57,066 bases of DNA from an uncultured Collinsella sp. (GCA_900762015.1 CAAFEX010000114.1:1-57066), one strand, 5' to 3'; shown: positions 34,523 through 44,065, counted from the first letter of the stretch. A program made the numbers and translations. The notes: a model not told the origin generated them from the sequence alone.

Positions 34523-34554
34523 AAAAAAGCGACTCCTCCCAAAAGAAGAGCCGC
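34523..34554 (-). terminator. Terminator upstream of the methyltransferase
   Basis: On the minus strand GCGGCTCTTC pairs with GAGGAGTCGC through two wobbles, loop TTTTGG, then TTTTTT. It ends transcripts coming from the PFL-family gene and forces the methyltransferase to start from its own promoter or leak through. Confidence 0.85.
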
Positions 34555-34668
34555 AACCAGCATATATCAGATAGAACCGATCCAACGCCAAACCGCCATA
34601 CCAGCAAAGTAGGGCAGAAGCGAAGCGACTGCCAAAGGGATAGAACCCAACCGAGGTCCCGTTGTGCG

Positions 34669-34802
34669 GGAGCCCCGGGGAGGGCAAATATATAAGGTCG
34701 ATCGCGAGTTCCGCACGAGCCGGAGAGCACTTAATGTGCTCTCCGTGCGAGTCAGGACTGTCCGAGCAGGCGACCTTATATATTTGCCCTCCCCGGGGCT
34801 CC
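34669..34802. repeat. Long-hairpin element B
   Basis: Arms 34669-34700 and 34771-34802 are a perfect 32-bp inverted repeat starting GGAGCCCCGG. Inside, CGCACG (34712-34717) pairs with CGTGCG (34744-34749) and GGAGAGCAC (34722-34730) with GTGCTCTCC (34736-34744; one base shared with the outer stem). The core spacing equals that of element A read on the opposite strand. Confidence 0.85.
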
Positions 34803-34818
34803 TCGCCAGTCCCCTCAG

Positions 34819-36183
34819 CTAGTTCTTGAGCGAGTTCAACGGCGCCGGGAAGCGTCCACCGCGGTGGGCAAGCACGGTGCCGGCGTTGGGGTTCACCGGC
34901 ATGATGGGCGCACGGCCAAACAGGCCGCCGTACTCGACGCAGTCGCCCACGCCCTTGCCAATGGCGGGAATCACGCGGACGGCCGTGGTCTTGTTGTTGA
35001 TGACGCCGATGGCCATCTCGTCGGCGATGATGCCGGCGATGGTCTCGACCGGGGTGTCGCCGGGGATGGCGATCATGTCCAGGCCGACGGAGCACACACT
35101 GGTCATGGCCTCGAGCTTCTCGAGCGAAAGCGCGCCGGCTTCGACGGCGGCGATCATGCCGGCGTCCTCGGACACGGGGATAAAGGCGCCGGAGAGACCG
35201 CCCACGCTGGAGCTGGCCATGACGCCGCCCTTCTTGACGGCATCGTTGAGCATGGCGAGCGCGCAGGTCGTGCCCGGGCCACCGCAGGTGCCCACGCCGA
35301 TGATCTCGAGGATGCGCGCGACGGAGTCGCCGATGGCAGGCGTGGGAGCAAGCGACAGGTCGACAATGCCCTTCTCGACACCCAGGCGATGGGCGGCCTC
35401 GCGGCTCATGAGCTCGCCGGCACGGGTGATCTTAAAGGCGGTCTGCTTAATCTTTTCGGCGACTTCCATCATCGATGCGGAGTCGGGGAGCGTCTCCAGG
35501 GCTGCAGCCATAACGCCGGGGCCCGAGACACCTACGTTGATGACGGCGTCGGCCTCGCCGCCGCCGTGGACGGCACCCGCCATAAACGGGGAGTCCTCGA
35601 CCATGTTGGCAAAGCAGACAAACTTGGAAGCGCCGACGGAATCCTGGTCGGCCGTGAGTTTAGCGGCATCGATGATGGTCTGGGCGGCCATGAGCACGGC
35701 ATCCATGTTGATACCGGCGCGCAGGCTGGCAACGTTGACGCTGGAGCAGACGCGGCTCGTGGTGGCGAGCGCCTGGGGGATGGACTGGATGACACGGCGG
35801 TCGGCGTCGCCGATGCCCTTCTGGACGAGTGCGGAGAAGCCGCCCAGGTAATCGATGCCGAGCGTCTCTGCCGCGCGGTCGAGGGCATGCGCGATGGGGG
35901 TGAGGTCCTCATCCTTGCAGCACGCGGCGATCTGCGCCACTGGGGTGACGGAAACGCGCTTGTTGACGATGGGGATACCGTACTCGCGCTCGAGGTTCTC
36001 GGCGGTCTCGACCAGATGCTCAGCCGTGTGCGTCACGTGGTCGTAGATCTTCGTGCACATGCGGTCGAGGTTCTCGTCACCGCAACCCATGAGCGAAACA
36101 CCCATGGTGATGGTCCTGATGTCGAGGTTCTGTTCCTCAACCATGCCGCGGGTTTCCGCGATTTCTGCGGGCGTGATCGCCAT
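34819..36183 (-). CDS. PFL family (UPF0210) protein
   Basis: A 454-residue protein of the UPF0210 group, distantly related in fold to pyruvate formate-lyase/anaerobic ribonucleotide reductase. ATG 36183 (MAITPAEIAETRG) follows GAGCGCAAGG; the 19 upstream codons have no support. TITMGVSLMGCGDEN, NKRVSVTPVAQIAACC, GFSALVQKG, and GGPGTTCALAMLNDAVKKGG are strongly conserved-looking segments. The glycyl-radical site of true PFL is not evident. It is often paired with a small ACT-domain protein; none is adjacent here. The biochemical role is not established for the family. Confidence 0.9.
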   Translation of the reverse strand: MAITPAEIAETRGMVEEQNLDIRTITMGVSLMGCGDENLDRMCTKIYDHVTHTAEHLVETAENLEREYGIPIVNKRVSVTPVAQIAACCKDEDLTPIAHALDRAAETLGIDYLGGFSALVQKGIGDADRRVIQSIPQALATTSRVCSSVNVASLRAGINMDAVLMAAQTIIDAAKLTADQDSVGASKFVCFANMVEDSPFMAGAVHGGGEADAVINVGVSGPGVMAAALETLPDSASMMEVAEKIKQTAFKITRAGELMSREAAHRLGVEKGIVDLSLAPTPAIGDSVARILEIIGVGTCGGPGTTCALAMLNDAVKKGGVMASSSVGGLSGAFIPVSEDAGMIAAVEAGALSLEKLEAMTSVCSVGLDMIAIPGDTPVETIAGIIADEMAIGVINNKTTAVRVIPAIGKGVGDCVEYGGLFGRAPIMPVNPNAGTVLAHRGGRFPAPLNSLKN

Positions 36184-36228
36184 CCTTGCGCTCCTATCTG
36201 CCAAAACGAGCATAGTCTTATCTATTCT

Positions 36229-36268
36229 AACGTGCCGCACGTGCCAAGTGGCGCATGCGGCACGTTTT
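36229..36268. terminator. Hairpin between metH and the PFL-family gene
   Basis: AACGTGCCGCA (36229-36239) pairs perfectly with TGCGGCACGTT (36256-36266). T-rich only on the plus side, so as a metH terminator on the minus strand it is weak. Confidence 0.5.
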
Positions 36269-36291
36269 GGTGCTCGGTTGTTTCCGTTGTG

Positions 36292-38850
36292 TTACTGCCC
36301 AAAGACCTCTTCGGCGATACGAGCGCTTTCGGCGGCGTCCTTGGCGTAGTAGTCCGCGCCGATCTGCTTGGCGTATTCGGGGGTGAGTACGGCGCCGCCT
36401 ACGATGATCTTGACGCCCGGCACCTCAGTATGAAGCAGCTTGATGGTCTCCTCCATGGCGACGACTGTGGTAGTCATAAGCGCCGAGAGGCCGACGAGTT
36501 TGATATCGCGCTCCTTGACGGTCTTGAGTACCTCTTGCGGGTCGACGTCGCGGCCCAGGTCAAAGACGGTGTAGCCGTAGTTATCGAGCAGCATTTTGAC
36601 GATGTTCTTGCCAATATCGTGGATATCGCCTTTAACGGTGGCCACGCAGATCTTGCCCTTGTCGGCAATCTCGCCGGCGGGCATCAGGCGCTTGATGGTG
36701 TCGAAGCCCACGCGTGCGGCCTCGGCCGAGGCCATAAGCTGCGGCAAGAAGAACTTGCCCTGGTCAAAGAGGACGCCAACTTCGTCGAGGGCGGGGATAA
36801 AGTGATTGTTGATGAGGTCCATGGCGTCGTGGTCTGCCAGCAGACGCTCGGTCTCGGCCGCGATTTCGCCTTTGCGGCCCGAGACGACCATGCGACGAAT
36901 CGGGTCGTCGTTGCCGTCGGTGCCGGCGGTGCCAGCAGCGGGCACAGCGTCGGTCGATGCGGCCTGAGCCGCTGCCGGGTTTGCGGCGATCTTATACGGA
37001 TCGGTCCAGCCGGCGTAGCGCTCGATGTATCCGGTCGAGCCCTCGTCCTCAACGCTCAGGACGCGATAGCTGTAGACGGTATCCATAAAGCGCTTGGAGC
37101 CCGGGTTCATGATGGGGGCGTCCAAGCCTGCGCCGAAGGCGGCGGCCAAAAAGACCGAGCCCAGCAGCGGGCGGGCAGGCAGGCCAAAGCTGATGTTCGA
37201 CACACCGAGCGCGCATTTGACGCCCAGACGCTCCTTGCACAGGGACATGGCGCGCAGGATCTGCTCGGCCTGGCGTTGATTGGTCGAGGCGGTCATGACC
37301 AGGCAGTCGATGAGGATGCGGTCCGGTCCGATGCCGTAGCGGGCAGCCTCGGCCACGATGCGCTCGGCGATGGCGAAGCGGGCCTCGGCGGTATCGGGGA
37401 TGCCGCCTTCGTCGAGCGTAAGGCCGACAACGTTGGTGCCGTAGTGGGCGACCAGCGGAAAGATCTCATCCATGATCTGCTGCTTGCCATTGACCGAGTT
37501 GATGATGGGCTTGCCGGCGTAGCGGCGCACGGCGGCCTCGACGGCAGCGGGGTCGGTGGAGTCGATCTGCAGCGGCAGCAGCGTGGAGCCCTGGAGCTGT
37601 TCGGTCGCCTGTTGGATAATCTTGACCTCGTCGATCTCGGGCAGGCCCACGTTGACGTCCAGGATGTCGGCGCCCTGCTCCTGCTGGCTGATGCCCTGGC
37701 TCACCACGTAGTCCAGATCGCCGTCGCGCAGGGCCTGCTGCAGGCGCTTTTTGCCGGTGGGGTTGATGCGCTCGCCGATGACGGCGATTTTGTGGCCATC
37801 GCAGGGGAGGTCCACCACGGTCTGGGCGCTTGTGACCGACATGCTGGGCTTGCGGTGGCGCGGACTGGGCGTGTGGTTATCGATAAGCGTGCGCAGCGCT
37901 GCCATGTGCGCCGGCGTGGTGCCGCAGCAGCCGCCCACGACGCTCACGCCGTCGGCGATCATGCCGGCGACGGCCTCGGCGTACTCGGGTGCCTGGATAT
38001 CAAAGACGGTGTTGCCGTCGTCGTCCACATGGGGGAGTCCCGCGTTGGCCTGCACCATAATGGGTTTGTCGGTAACGGTGAGCATACGTGCGGCGAGTCC
38101 TCGGAGCTCGGCCGGTCCTTGGCTGCAGTTGATGCCCAAAACGTCGGTGCCGATGGCATCGAGCGTGATGGCGGCAACCTCGGGACTCGTGCCCAAGAAG
38201 GTGCGGCCGTCCTCCTCAAAGGTCATGGTGGCAAAGACGGGCAGGTCGGAGTTCTCGCGGCAGGCGAGGACCGCCGCCTTGATCTCGGCAAGGTCGGTCA
38301 TGGTTTCGATAATAAAGAGGTCCACACCCGCGGCGACGCCGGCGCGTACTTCCTCGGCAAAAAGGTCGTAGGCCTCGTCAAAGCTGAGGGTGCCTAAGGG
38401 ACGAAGCAACGCGCCGATGGGGCCGATGTCACCGGCGACGTAGCGGGCGCCGGCCTCGCGGGCACAGGCGACGGCCGCGGCAAAGACGTCTGCCACGGTG
38501 GCGGCACCGTCGAGCTTGTGGGCGTTGGCGCCAAAGGTGTTGGCGGTGATCACGTCGCAGCCAGCCTCGACGTACTGGCGCTGAATGTCGGTAATGACCT
38601 GGGGCTCCTCAAAGTTGAGCAGCTCGGGCAGGGCGCCCGCCTTCATGCCGGCCGCCTGCAACATGGTGCCCATGCCGCCGTCGAACAGTAGGTGTCCCGT
38701 GCCCTCGATGGCCGCACGCAGGCGATTGTCCTTAATGCGCAGATAGTCGATCGTGCGCGTCTTGTACGTGGCACCGTTGCGACGTGCGGCATCAATGGGT
38801 GCCGCCAATGCAGTGCCGTCGGAATCATGAGTGATAAGCGGAGTAAACAT
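36292..38850 (-). CDS. metH: Cobalamin-dependent methionine synthase lacking activation domain
   Basis: An 852-residue MetH that transfers a methyl group from methyltetrahydrofolate to homocysteine via cobalamin. Domains in order: homocysteine/zinc domain (LLFDGGMGTMLQAAG to VVGGCCGTTPAHM; zinc Cys pair there), pterin-binding domain from about residue 355 (IGERINPTGKKRL), cobalamin cap, and cobalamin-binding domain with GDIHDIGKNIVKMLLDNYGY supplying the lower-ligand His. It stops about 350 residues short of E. coli MetH: the AdoMet activation domain is absent. The separate gene just upstream in the operon (38860-39648) supplies a matching domain. An Ala/Thr-rich linker (residues about 625-655) joins pterin and cobalamin parts. 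Confidence 0.95.
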   Translation of the reverse strand: MFTPLITHDSDGTALAAPIDAARRNGATYKTRTIDYLRIKDNRLRAAIEGTGHLLFDGGMGTMLQAAGMKAGALPELLNFEEPQVITDIQRQYVEAGCDVITANTFGANAHKLDGAATVADVFAAAVACAREAGARYVAGDIGPIGALLRPLGTLSFDEAYDLFAEEVRAGVAAGVDLFIIETMTDLAEIKAAVLACRENSDLPVFATMTFEEDGRTFLGTSPEVAAITLDAIGTDVLGINCSQGPAELRGLAARMLTVTDKPIMVQANAGLPHVDDDGNTVFDIQAPEYAEAVAGMIADGVSVVGGCCGTTPAHMAALRTLIDNHTPSPRHRKPSMSVTSAQTVVDLPCDGHKIAVIGERINPTGKKRLQQALRDGDLDYVVSQGISQQEQGADILDVNVGLPEIDEVKIIQQATEQLQGSTLLPLQIDSTDPAAVEAAVRRYAGKPIINSVNGKQQIMDEIFPLVAHYGTNVVGLTLDEGGIPDTAEARFAIAERIVAEAARYGIGPDRILIDCLVMTASTNQRQAEQILRAMSLCKERLGVKCALGVSNISFGLPARPLLGSVFLAAAFGAGLDAPIMNPGSKRFMDTVYSYRVLSVEDEGSTGYIERYAGWTDPYKIAANPAAAQAASTDAVPAAGTAGTDGNDDPIRRMVVSGRKGEIAAETERLLADHDAMDLINNHFIPALDEVGVLFDQGKFFLPQLMASAEAARVGFDTIKRLMPAGEIADKGKICVATVKGDIHDIGKNIVKMLLDNYGYTVFDLGRDVDPQEVLKTVKERDIKLVGLSALMTTTVVAMEETIKLLHTEVPGVKIIVGGAVLTPEYAKQIGADYYAKDAAESARIAEEVFGQ

Positions 38851-38859
38851 CGAGGGCTC

Positions 38860-39648
38860 CTAATGGCTGGAATAGCAGGTGGTGTGGGCGGCGCGGAAGC
38901 GACAGCTCTCGCGCATGCGGCAGATATTGCAGGTGGGGCGGGTCTGAGCGTCGTGGACCTCGCCGTCAAACAGACCGATCACCGCGGTCACGCTTTTGGT
39001 GGGCATGAGCAGGCTGGTGGGTGTGACGGTCAGGCCGATGAGCCGCGTGGCGTTGAGCGCATTGACGATCGAGCGCTGGGCCGAGAGCGGGCAGTCGCCG
39101 TAGCCGGGACTAAAGCGCCAGTTGCCGGCGAGTCCGTGTGCGGCGGCGTCCGTCTTGACTTGCTGGTCCATTTGCTCAACGGCGGCTTCCACGTAAGCGG
39201 AGCACGCGGCGTCGAGCACGGCGCCCTCCAGGGGATGTTGGGCTCCCGTGGTGCGCAGGCGACGCTCAGCGTCCATGCCGAGGGTGCATGCCATGAGCGC
39301 GGCAAAGCGGGCATCTTTGAGATGTCGATAGATATCGCGACCTCGCAGCTCAACGTTGGTGCCGACCAAGTGAATGCAAGGCTCACTTTGTTCGTCCACG
39401 CCCGTGGCATCGACGGCAAACACGCGGCGCACGCCACGGGGCTCAATGTCAAGTTCCAGACGCTCGACCACAAGCTCAATACGTCGTGACAGCTCGGGTT
39501 CAATCTGCTGGCCGCCGTAACCCAGATACCGCAGCATCTCGGCACGGTCGACACGGGGATGGTGCGCAGCATCGACACGGTAAAGCGCCGGCGACGCAAG
39601 GTCGGCCGGCACTTCGACAGCGGTTGTATCGATGTGCGGTTTTTCCAT
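38860..39648 (-). CDS. Stand-alone MetH activation-domain protein
   Basis: A 262-residue protein related to the AdoMet-binding reactivation domain of MetH. The ATG at 39648 overlaps the metF stop (TAATG). EMLRYLGYGGQQIEPELSRR is a typical N-terminal stretch of this separate-domain family, NWRFSPGYGDCPLSAQ is the AdoMet-binding hallmark, and the C-terminal CNICRMRESCRF adds a Cys cluster that full-length MetH lacks. It ends 9 bases before metH. It should reductively remethylate the cobalamin of the truncated MetH. The cysteines could carry electrons or a metal, which is inference. Confidence 0.85.
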   Translation of the reverse strand: MEKPHIDTTAVEVPADLASPALYRVDAAHHPRVDRAEMLRYLGYGGQQIEPELSRRIELVVERLELDIEPRGVRRVFAVDATGVDEQSEPCIHLVGTNVELRGRDIYRHLKDARFAALMACTLGMDAERRLRTTGAQHPLEGAVLDAACSAYVEAAVEQMDQQVKTDAAAHGLAGNWRFSPGYGDCPLSAQRSIVNALNATRLIGLTVTPTSLLMPTKSVTAVIGLFDGEVHDAQTRPTCNICRMRESCRFRAAHTTCYSSH

Positions 39649-40520
39649 TACCCCAGGCGCTCCATAATGGTCGCGGCGATCGCAGGACGGTTCATAGTGT
39701 ACAGGTGCAGGCCGTCGGCGCCGTGCTCCTTGAGGTCGCAAAGCTGGCGGGCGGCATAATCTACACCGGCTGCCTGCAGGCTCTCGGGGTCGTTCTCGTA
39801 CTTGGCGAGAATCTTGATGACGGGGGAGGGCAGCGACGCGCCGCACATAAAGACCATGCGGCTGATCTGCGACTTGCCCATAAACGGCATGATGCCCGCG
39901 GTAATGGGCACGGTGATGCCGGCCTTGTCGGCAAGCTCGCGAAAACGGTAGAAGCACTCGTTATCAAAGAAGAGCTGTGTCACAAAGAAGCTCGCGCCGG
40001 CGTCCTGTTTTTGCTTGAGGTGTTCGACCGAGAGGTTGAGATCCTCACAGGCAATGTGGCCCTCGGGGTAGGCTGCGGCGCCCACGCAAAAGCCGGCGTC
40101 GACGAGCTCGGGGATGAGGTCGCGGGCGTAGGCGTAGTCGGAGGCGGGCTTGTCGTCCTCGGTCGCGCCGGCAGGGAGATCGCCACGCAGGGCCAGAATG
40201 TTTTCAACGCCGGCGGTGCGATACTCGTCGATCTTGGCGGCGATGTCGGCGTGGGCGCGGCCCACGCAGGTGAGGTGTGCCACCGAGGGCGTGTCGAATT
40301 CGCTCGAAATCATATGCGCGATGGGGGCGGTGGTGGCACCGTTGCCCGAGCCGCCGGCCGAGCAGGTGACCGAGACAAAGCTCGGCGAAAGCTTGCACAG
40401 ATTGCCTGCCACTTCGCGAGCCGTGTCGAGGGTGAGCTCGCCCTTGGGCGGGAACATCTCAAACGAAACGGGCGCGGTGCCCTGGGATGCTGCCTGCTTA
40501 AAAACCTCGTCGACGCGCAT
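39648..40520 (-). CDS. metF: Methylenetetrahydrofolate reductase
   Basis: A 290-residue MetF that makes the methyltetrahydrofolate used by MetH. ATG 40520 (MRVDEVFK) follows AGAGGAGCACGAT; the 22 upstream codons are excluded. VSFEMFPPKGE opens the barrel with the catalytic Glu, FVSVTCSAGGSG and LALRGDLPAG are FAD and folate sites, and FFVTQLFFDNECFYRF is a family motif. First gene of the metF - activation protein - metH operon. The upstream region carries no clear riboswitch. Confidence 0.96.
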   Translation of the reverse strand: MRVDEVFKQAASQGTAPVSFEMFPPKGELTLDTAREVAGNLCKLSPSFVSVTCSAGGSGNGATTAPIAHMISSEFDTPSVAHLTCVGRAHADIAAKIDEYRTAGVENILALRGDLPAGATEDDKPASDYAYARDLIPELVDAGFCVGAAAYPEGHIACEDLNLSVEHLKQKQDAGASFFVTQLFFDNECFYRFRELADKAGITVPITAGIMPFMGKSQISRMVFMCGASLPSPVIKILAKYENDPESLQAAGVDYAARQLCDLKEHGADGLHLYTMNRPAIAATIMERLG

Positions 40521-40946
40521 ATCGTGCTCCTCTAGATACGTAATAGTGTGATGTGTTGTAAGGATTCTACAGCACCACTGTGTCACGGTGGAGTTTCACT
40601 CGTTATTCGGGGATACCAATCAAAGATGCCTTGCTATCGGCTTTCTCTATAACAGAGCGGCTAATCTAGGCACGGACTATAAAGACTGGTATCTGATGCA
40701 AAATACCAGTTAATAGAGCTCCATCCCAAATTGACTACCCTTAAACCATGGGGAGAGGTCTGCAATTTATGCAGTTGATTGGCTGTTGAGGGTGGCAACG
40801 CCGCCTCGATAGGGTAACCTCATTGATTGGTTTCGCGACAGCAACATAACGGTAATGTCGCGGAAACACGGCGAGTCTAAGCTATGACTCGTTCGTTAGT
40901 AATCAACACCGCTTCTCACGCGGTGCCGATACGAAGGGAGTTCCGT
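40521..40946. other. Divergent control region of metF and glnN
   Basis: No gene is seen. It holds ACTGGTAT and ATACCAGT facing each other near 40688-40713 and the CGCGACA dyad annotated separately. I find no convincing S-box, cobalamin or glutamine riboswitch. Confidence 0.45.
40831..40866. promoter_or_regulatory. Dyad upstream of glnN
   Basis: TTTCGCGACA (40831-40840) faces TGTCGCGGAAA (40856-40866) across 15 bases, about 80 bases before the glnN start. Possible regulator site or leader stem. Confidence 0.45.
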
Positions 40947-43034
40947 ATGGCCGAACTTACTGACCGCTTCGGGACCATGGTGTTCTCTGAGGAAGTCATG
41001 AAGGACTACCTCCCCAAGGACATTTGGAAGCGCCTTGCTGCAACCCTCGAGGGCGGTGAGCCGCTCGACCTGGATGTGGCCAACGCCGTTGCCCATGCCA
41101 TGAAGGTCTGGGCCATCTCCAAGGGTGCGACGCACTATGCGCACTGGTTCCAGCCGCTTTCGGGCATTACTTCCGAGAAGCACGACAGCTTCCTGGAGCC
41201 CAACCACGACGGCACCGCCATTACCAAGTTTACGGGCAAGAACCTCATCCAGGGCGAGCCGGACGCCTCCAGCTTCCCCAACGGCGGCCTGCGTGCTACC
41301 TTCGAGGCTCGTGGCTACACCGCTTGGGACCCCACTAGCCCCGCCTTTATCAAGGACGATGTCCTGTGCATCCCCACGGCTTTCTGCTCCTACACGGGCG
41401 AGGCCCTGGACAAGAAGACCCCGCTGCTGCGTTCCATGACCGCGCTCTCGCGTGAGTCTAAGCGCGTTTTGGCGCTGTTCGGTAAGACCCCCAAGAAGGT
41501 CGTTCCTTCCGTGGGCGACGAGCAGGAGTACTTCCTGATCAAGAAGGACGCCTACCGCAAACGCAAGGACCTGGTCATCACCGGCCGCACTCTCTTTGGT
41601 GCTGCTCCCTGCAAGGGCCAGGAGCTCGAGGAGCACTACTTTGGCGCTATCCGCCCCACCGTCTCGGCTTATATGAAGGATCTGGACGATGAGCTGTGGG
41701 CGCTTGGCATTCCCGCCAAGACCAAGCACAACGAGGTTGCTCCCTGCCAGCATGAACTCGCCCCTGTCTATGGCGAGGTCAACGAGGCCATCGACCAGAA
41801 TCTGGTCATGATGGAGAAGATGAAGCTCATCGCCTCCCGCCACGACTTGGTCTGCCTACTGCACGAGAAGCCCTTTGAGGGCATCAATGGTTCGGGCAAG
41901 CACAACAACTGGTCGCTTGGCACCGAGTCCGAGAACCTGCTCGATCCGGGCGACACCCCGCTCGACAACCTGCAGTTCATCGTCTTCCTCACCGCGGTGA
42001 TCGAGGCCGTCGATAACTATCAGGAGCTCCTGCGTGCCTCCGTTGCCTCGGCCGGTAACGACCATCGTCTGGGCGCCAATGAGGCTCCTCCGGCGATTAT
42101 GTCCATCTTCCTGGGCGACCAGCTTACCGAGGTCGTCGAGAAGATCATCGATGGCAAGGCTTCCGTCCATGCCACGCGCGGCGTGCTCGACCTGGGCGCC
42201 GATACCCTGCCCAAGCTGATGCAGGACAACACCGACCGCAACCGCACCTCCCCGTTTGCCTTCACCGGCAATAAGTTCGAGTTCCGTGCCTGCGGCTCCG
42301 AGCAGAACGTCTCCGACTCCAACCTGGTGCTCGATGCCGCCGTGGCCAAGTCGCTCAAGTCCTTCGCCGACGCGCTTGAGGGTACGCCCGAGGATGAGTT
42401 CCAGGACGCTGCGCTCGAGTACTGCAAGAAGGTCCTGACCGACCACCAGCGCATCCTGTTCTCTGGTGACGGCTACTCCGACGAGTGGCCCGTTGAGGCC
42501 GAGAAGCGTGGTCTTGCCAACAACAAGACCACGGCCGACGCCCTGCCCGCCTTTGTTTCCGATAAGGCCATCGCACTCTTTGAGGAGACGGGTGTCCTGA
42601 CCAAGGCCGAGGCCCAGTGCCGCTACGACTGCAAACTCGAGAAGTACAACAAGCTCATGAACATCGAGGCCACCACGATGGTTCGCGAGGCGCGTCGTAC
42701 CTATCGCCCGGTCATTACCGCATATGCCACCAAGGTCGCTAAGGGTCTTGAGACTATTCGTGCCGCCGGTGCTGAGGCCGCCATGCAGTGCGAGCAGAAC
42801 ACGCTCAACAAGCTCTGCAACGGTATCACCACCATTAACGACTCCATCAAGGCGCTCGACGCCGTGCATCAGAAGGCCGAGGCCCTCGATGGCCAGGAGC
42901 AGGCCAACGTGTACGCGCACGAGGTCGTTCCTGCTATGGATACGCTGCGCGCCGCCGTGGACGCCATGGAGGAGATCGTGGCCGCCGACTACTGGCCGGT
43001 CCCGACCTACGACGACATTCTGTTCTATGTGTAA
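40947..43034 (+). CDS. glnN: Glutamine synthetase type III
   Basis: A 695-residue GSIII that joins ammonia to glutamate. ATG 40947 (MAELTDRFG) follows ACGAAGGGAG. WFQPLSGITSEKHDSFLEP, then VPSVGDEQEYFL and KHNEVAPCQHELAPVY, NGSGKHNNWS and RTSPFAFTGNKFEFR are the GSIII signatures holding the metal and ammonia/glutamate ligands. Its length matches type III (about 700), clearly not the 440-470 of type I. It forms a dodecamer in known members. It is a single gene with its own terminator and a long upstream region, so nitrogen control probably acts there. Confidence 0.97.
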   Translation: MAELTDRFGTMVFSEEVMKDYLPKDIWKRLAATLEGGEPLDLDVANAVAHAMKVWAISKGATHYAHWFQPLSGITSEKHDSFLEPNHDGTAITKFTGKNLIQGEPDASSFPNGGLRATFEARGYTAWDPTSPAFIKDDVLCIPTAFCSYTGEALDKKTPLLRSMTALSRESKRVLALFGKTPKKVVPSVGDEQEYFLIKKDAYRKRKDLVITGRTLFGAAPCKGQELEEHYFGAIRPTVSAYMKDLDDELWALGIPAKTKHNEVAPCQHELAPVYGEVNEAIDQNLVMMEKMKLIASRHDLVCLLHEKPFEGINGSGKHNNWSLGTESENLLDPGDTPLDNLQFIVFLTAVIEAVDNYQELLRASVASAGNDHRLGANEAPPAIMSIFLGDQLTEVVEKIIDGKASVHATRGVLDLGADTLPKLMQDNTDRNRTSPFAFTGNKFEFRACGSEQNVSDSNLVLDAAVAKSLKSFADALEGTPEDEFQDAALEYCKKVLTDHQRILFSGDGYSDEWPVEAEKRGLANNKTTADALPAFVSDKAIALFEETGVLTKAEAQCRYDCKLEKYNKLMNIEATTMVREARRTYRPVITAYATKVAKGLETIRAAGAEAAMQCEQNTLNKLCNGITTINDSIKALDAVHQKAEALDGQEQANVYAHEVVPAMDTLRAAVDAMEEIVAADYWPVPTYDDILFYV

Positions 43035-43057
43035 CAGACACGTTTGATTTTGCGTGC

Positions 43058-43092
43058 GAAGGGGTCTCGCCTGTGCGAGGCCCCTTCTTTTT
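43058..43092 (+). terminator. glnN terminator
   Basis: GAAGGGGTCTCGC (43058-43070), CTGT, GCGAGGCCCCTTC (43075-43087), TTTTT. One T-G wobble. Confidence 0.92.
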
Positions 43093-43218
43093 ATGTCGCT
43101 CGGACCTGCTTTGAACTTGCAACCGAGCAAGCGTTTCGCGCGGGGCATCTTAAAAGTTGTAACCTGTTTTGGCATGCGGACGTTTCGGGCGTTTGTTCGT
43201 AAAGGGGAGGATTATCCG

Positions 43219-43980
43219 ATGAAGGTATTCGATATCGTGTTTAGCCCGACCGGCGGAACGGAAAAGGCGTCTGGCTACATTGCCAATTCGTTGGAAGGGG
43301 AAACCGTTGCTGTAGATCTGACCGATAGCGGGCTTGGTTTTCGCACGGTTGCGATGACAAAAGAGGATGTAGCCGTGATCGCGGTGCCCTCGTATGGCGG
43401 GCGAGTCCCGGCTGTGGCCGCGGAGCGTTTGGGTATGATGCGGGGAAACGGTGCGCAGGCGGTTCTGGTTTGTGTTTACGGAAACCGCGCGTATGAGGAC
43501 ACGCTGGTCGAGCTTGAAGACGCGGCAAAGGGCGCGGGCTTTCGGGTGATCGCGGCGGTTTCAGCCATCGCCGAGCATTCTATTGTTCGCCAGTTTGCAG
43601 CCGGTCGGCCAGACCGACAGGACGCTGCGCAGCTCGCTGGGTTTGCGAATCAGATTCAGCAAAAGATATCTGCAGGAGATGCTTCTGAGCCGGCTATTCC
43701 GGGCAATCGTCCCTATAAGAAGGCAGGGGGCACCGGTATGGTGCCCAAGGCCACAAAAGAGTGCACCGCTTGCGGGGTTTGTGCCGCAGCGTGTCCCGTT
43801 GGCGCTATCGATAAAGACGATCCCAAGCGGGTGGACAAAAAGGCCTGCATTTCCTGCATGCGCTGCGTTGCCGTATGTCCGCGGGGCGCTCGCGCGGTAA
43901 ATCCCGTCATGCTCTCTGCGGCTACCAAGATGTTGAGCAAAGCCTGCTCTGAGCGAAAAGAATGCGAGCTGTTCATCTAG
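43219..43980 (+). CDS. Flavodoxin-ferredoxin fusion (EFR1 family-like)
   Basis: A 253-residue electron carrier. ATG 43219 follows AAAGGGGAGGATTATCCG. The N-terminal 150 residues are a flavodoxin-like domain (VFSPTGGTEKASGYIA is the FMN phosphate loop; VPSYGGRVPAVA the second loop). The C-terminal part has two [4Fe-4S] sites: CTACGVCAAACPVGAI and CISCMRCVAVCPRGA. Such fusions pass low-potential electrons in anaerobes; partners are unknown. Single gene after glnN with its own terminator. Confidence 0.9.
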   Translation: MKVFDIVFSPTGGTEKASGYIANSLEGETVAVDLTDSGLGFRTVAMTKEDVAVIAVPSYGGRVPAVAAERLGMMRGNGAQAVLVCVYGNRAYEDTLVELEDAAKGAGFRVIAAVSAIAEHSIVRQFAAGRPDRQDAAQLAGFANQIQQKISAGDASEPAIPGNRPYKKAGGTGMVPKATKECTACGVCAAACPVGAIDKDDPKRVDKKACISCMRCVAVCPRGARAVNPVMLSAATKMLSKACSERKECELFI

Positions 43981-44023
43981 CGCAAGGGCATTGAGTGCTT
44001 TTCGTTTTATAACGGCAAAAAGA

Positions 44024-44065
44024 ACGAACCCGTCGGACCTTACATCCGGCGGGTTCGTACATTTT
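44024..44065 (+). terminator. Terminator after the flavodoxin-ferredoxin gene
   Basis: ACGAACCCGTCGGA (44024-44037) pairs with TCCGGCGGGTTCGT (44045-44058), one wobble, then ACATTTT. The block is followed by a tRNA 3'-end-like sequence, a pattern repeated 190 bases on. Confidence 0.8.

Noticed and set aside
34503..34563. N-terminal membrane anchor on the methyltransferase
   Set aside because: The hydrophobic leader is translated from a terminator hairpin and T tract; GTG 34503 with AGGAGG is the better start.
34864..38397. 1177-codon open frame on the plus strand opposite the PFL-family gene and metH
   Set aside because: It is the antisense shadow of two clear genes; its translation is low-complexity Gly/Asp/His-rich and has no domain.
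40521..40946. S-box or cobalamin riboswitch for the methionine operon
   Set aside because: I could not find the conserved core elements; only short dyads are present.
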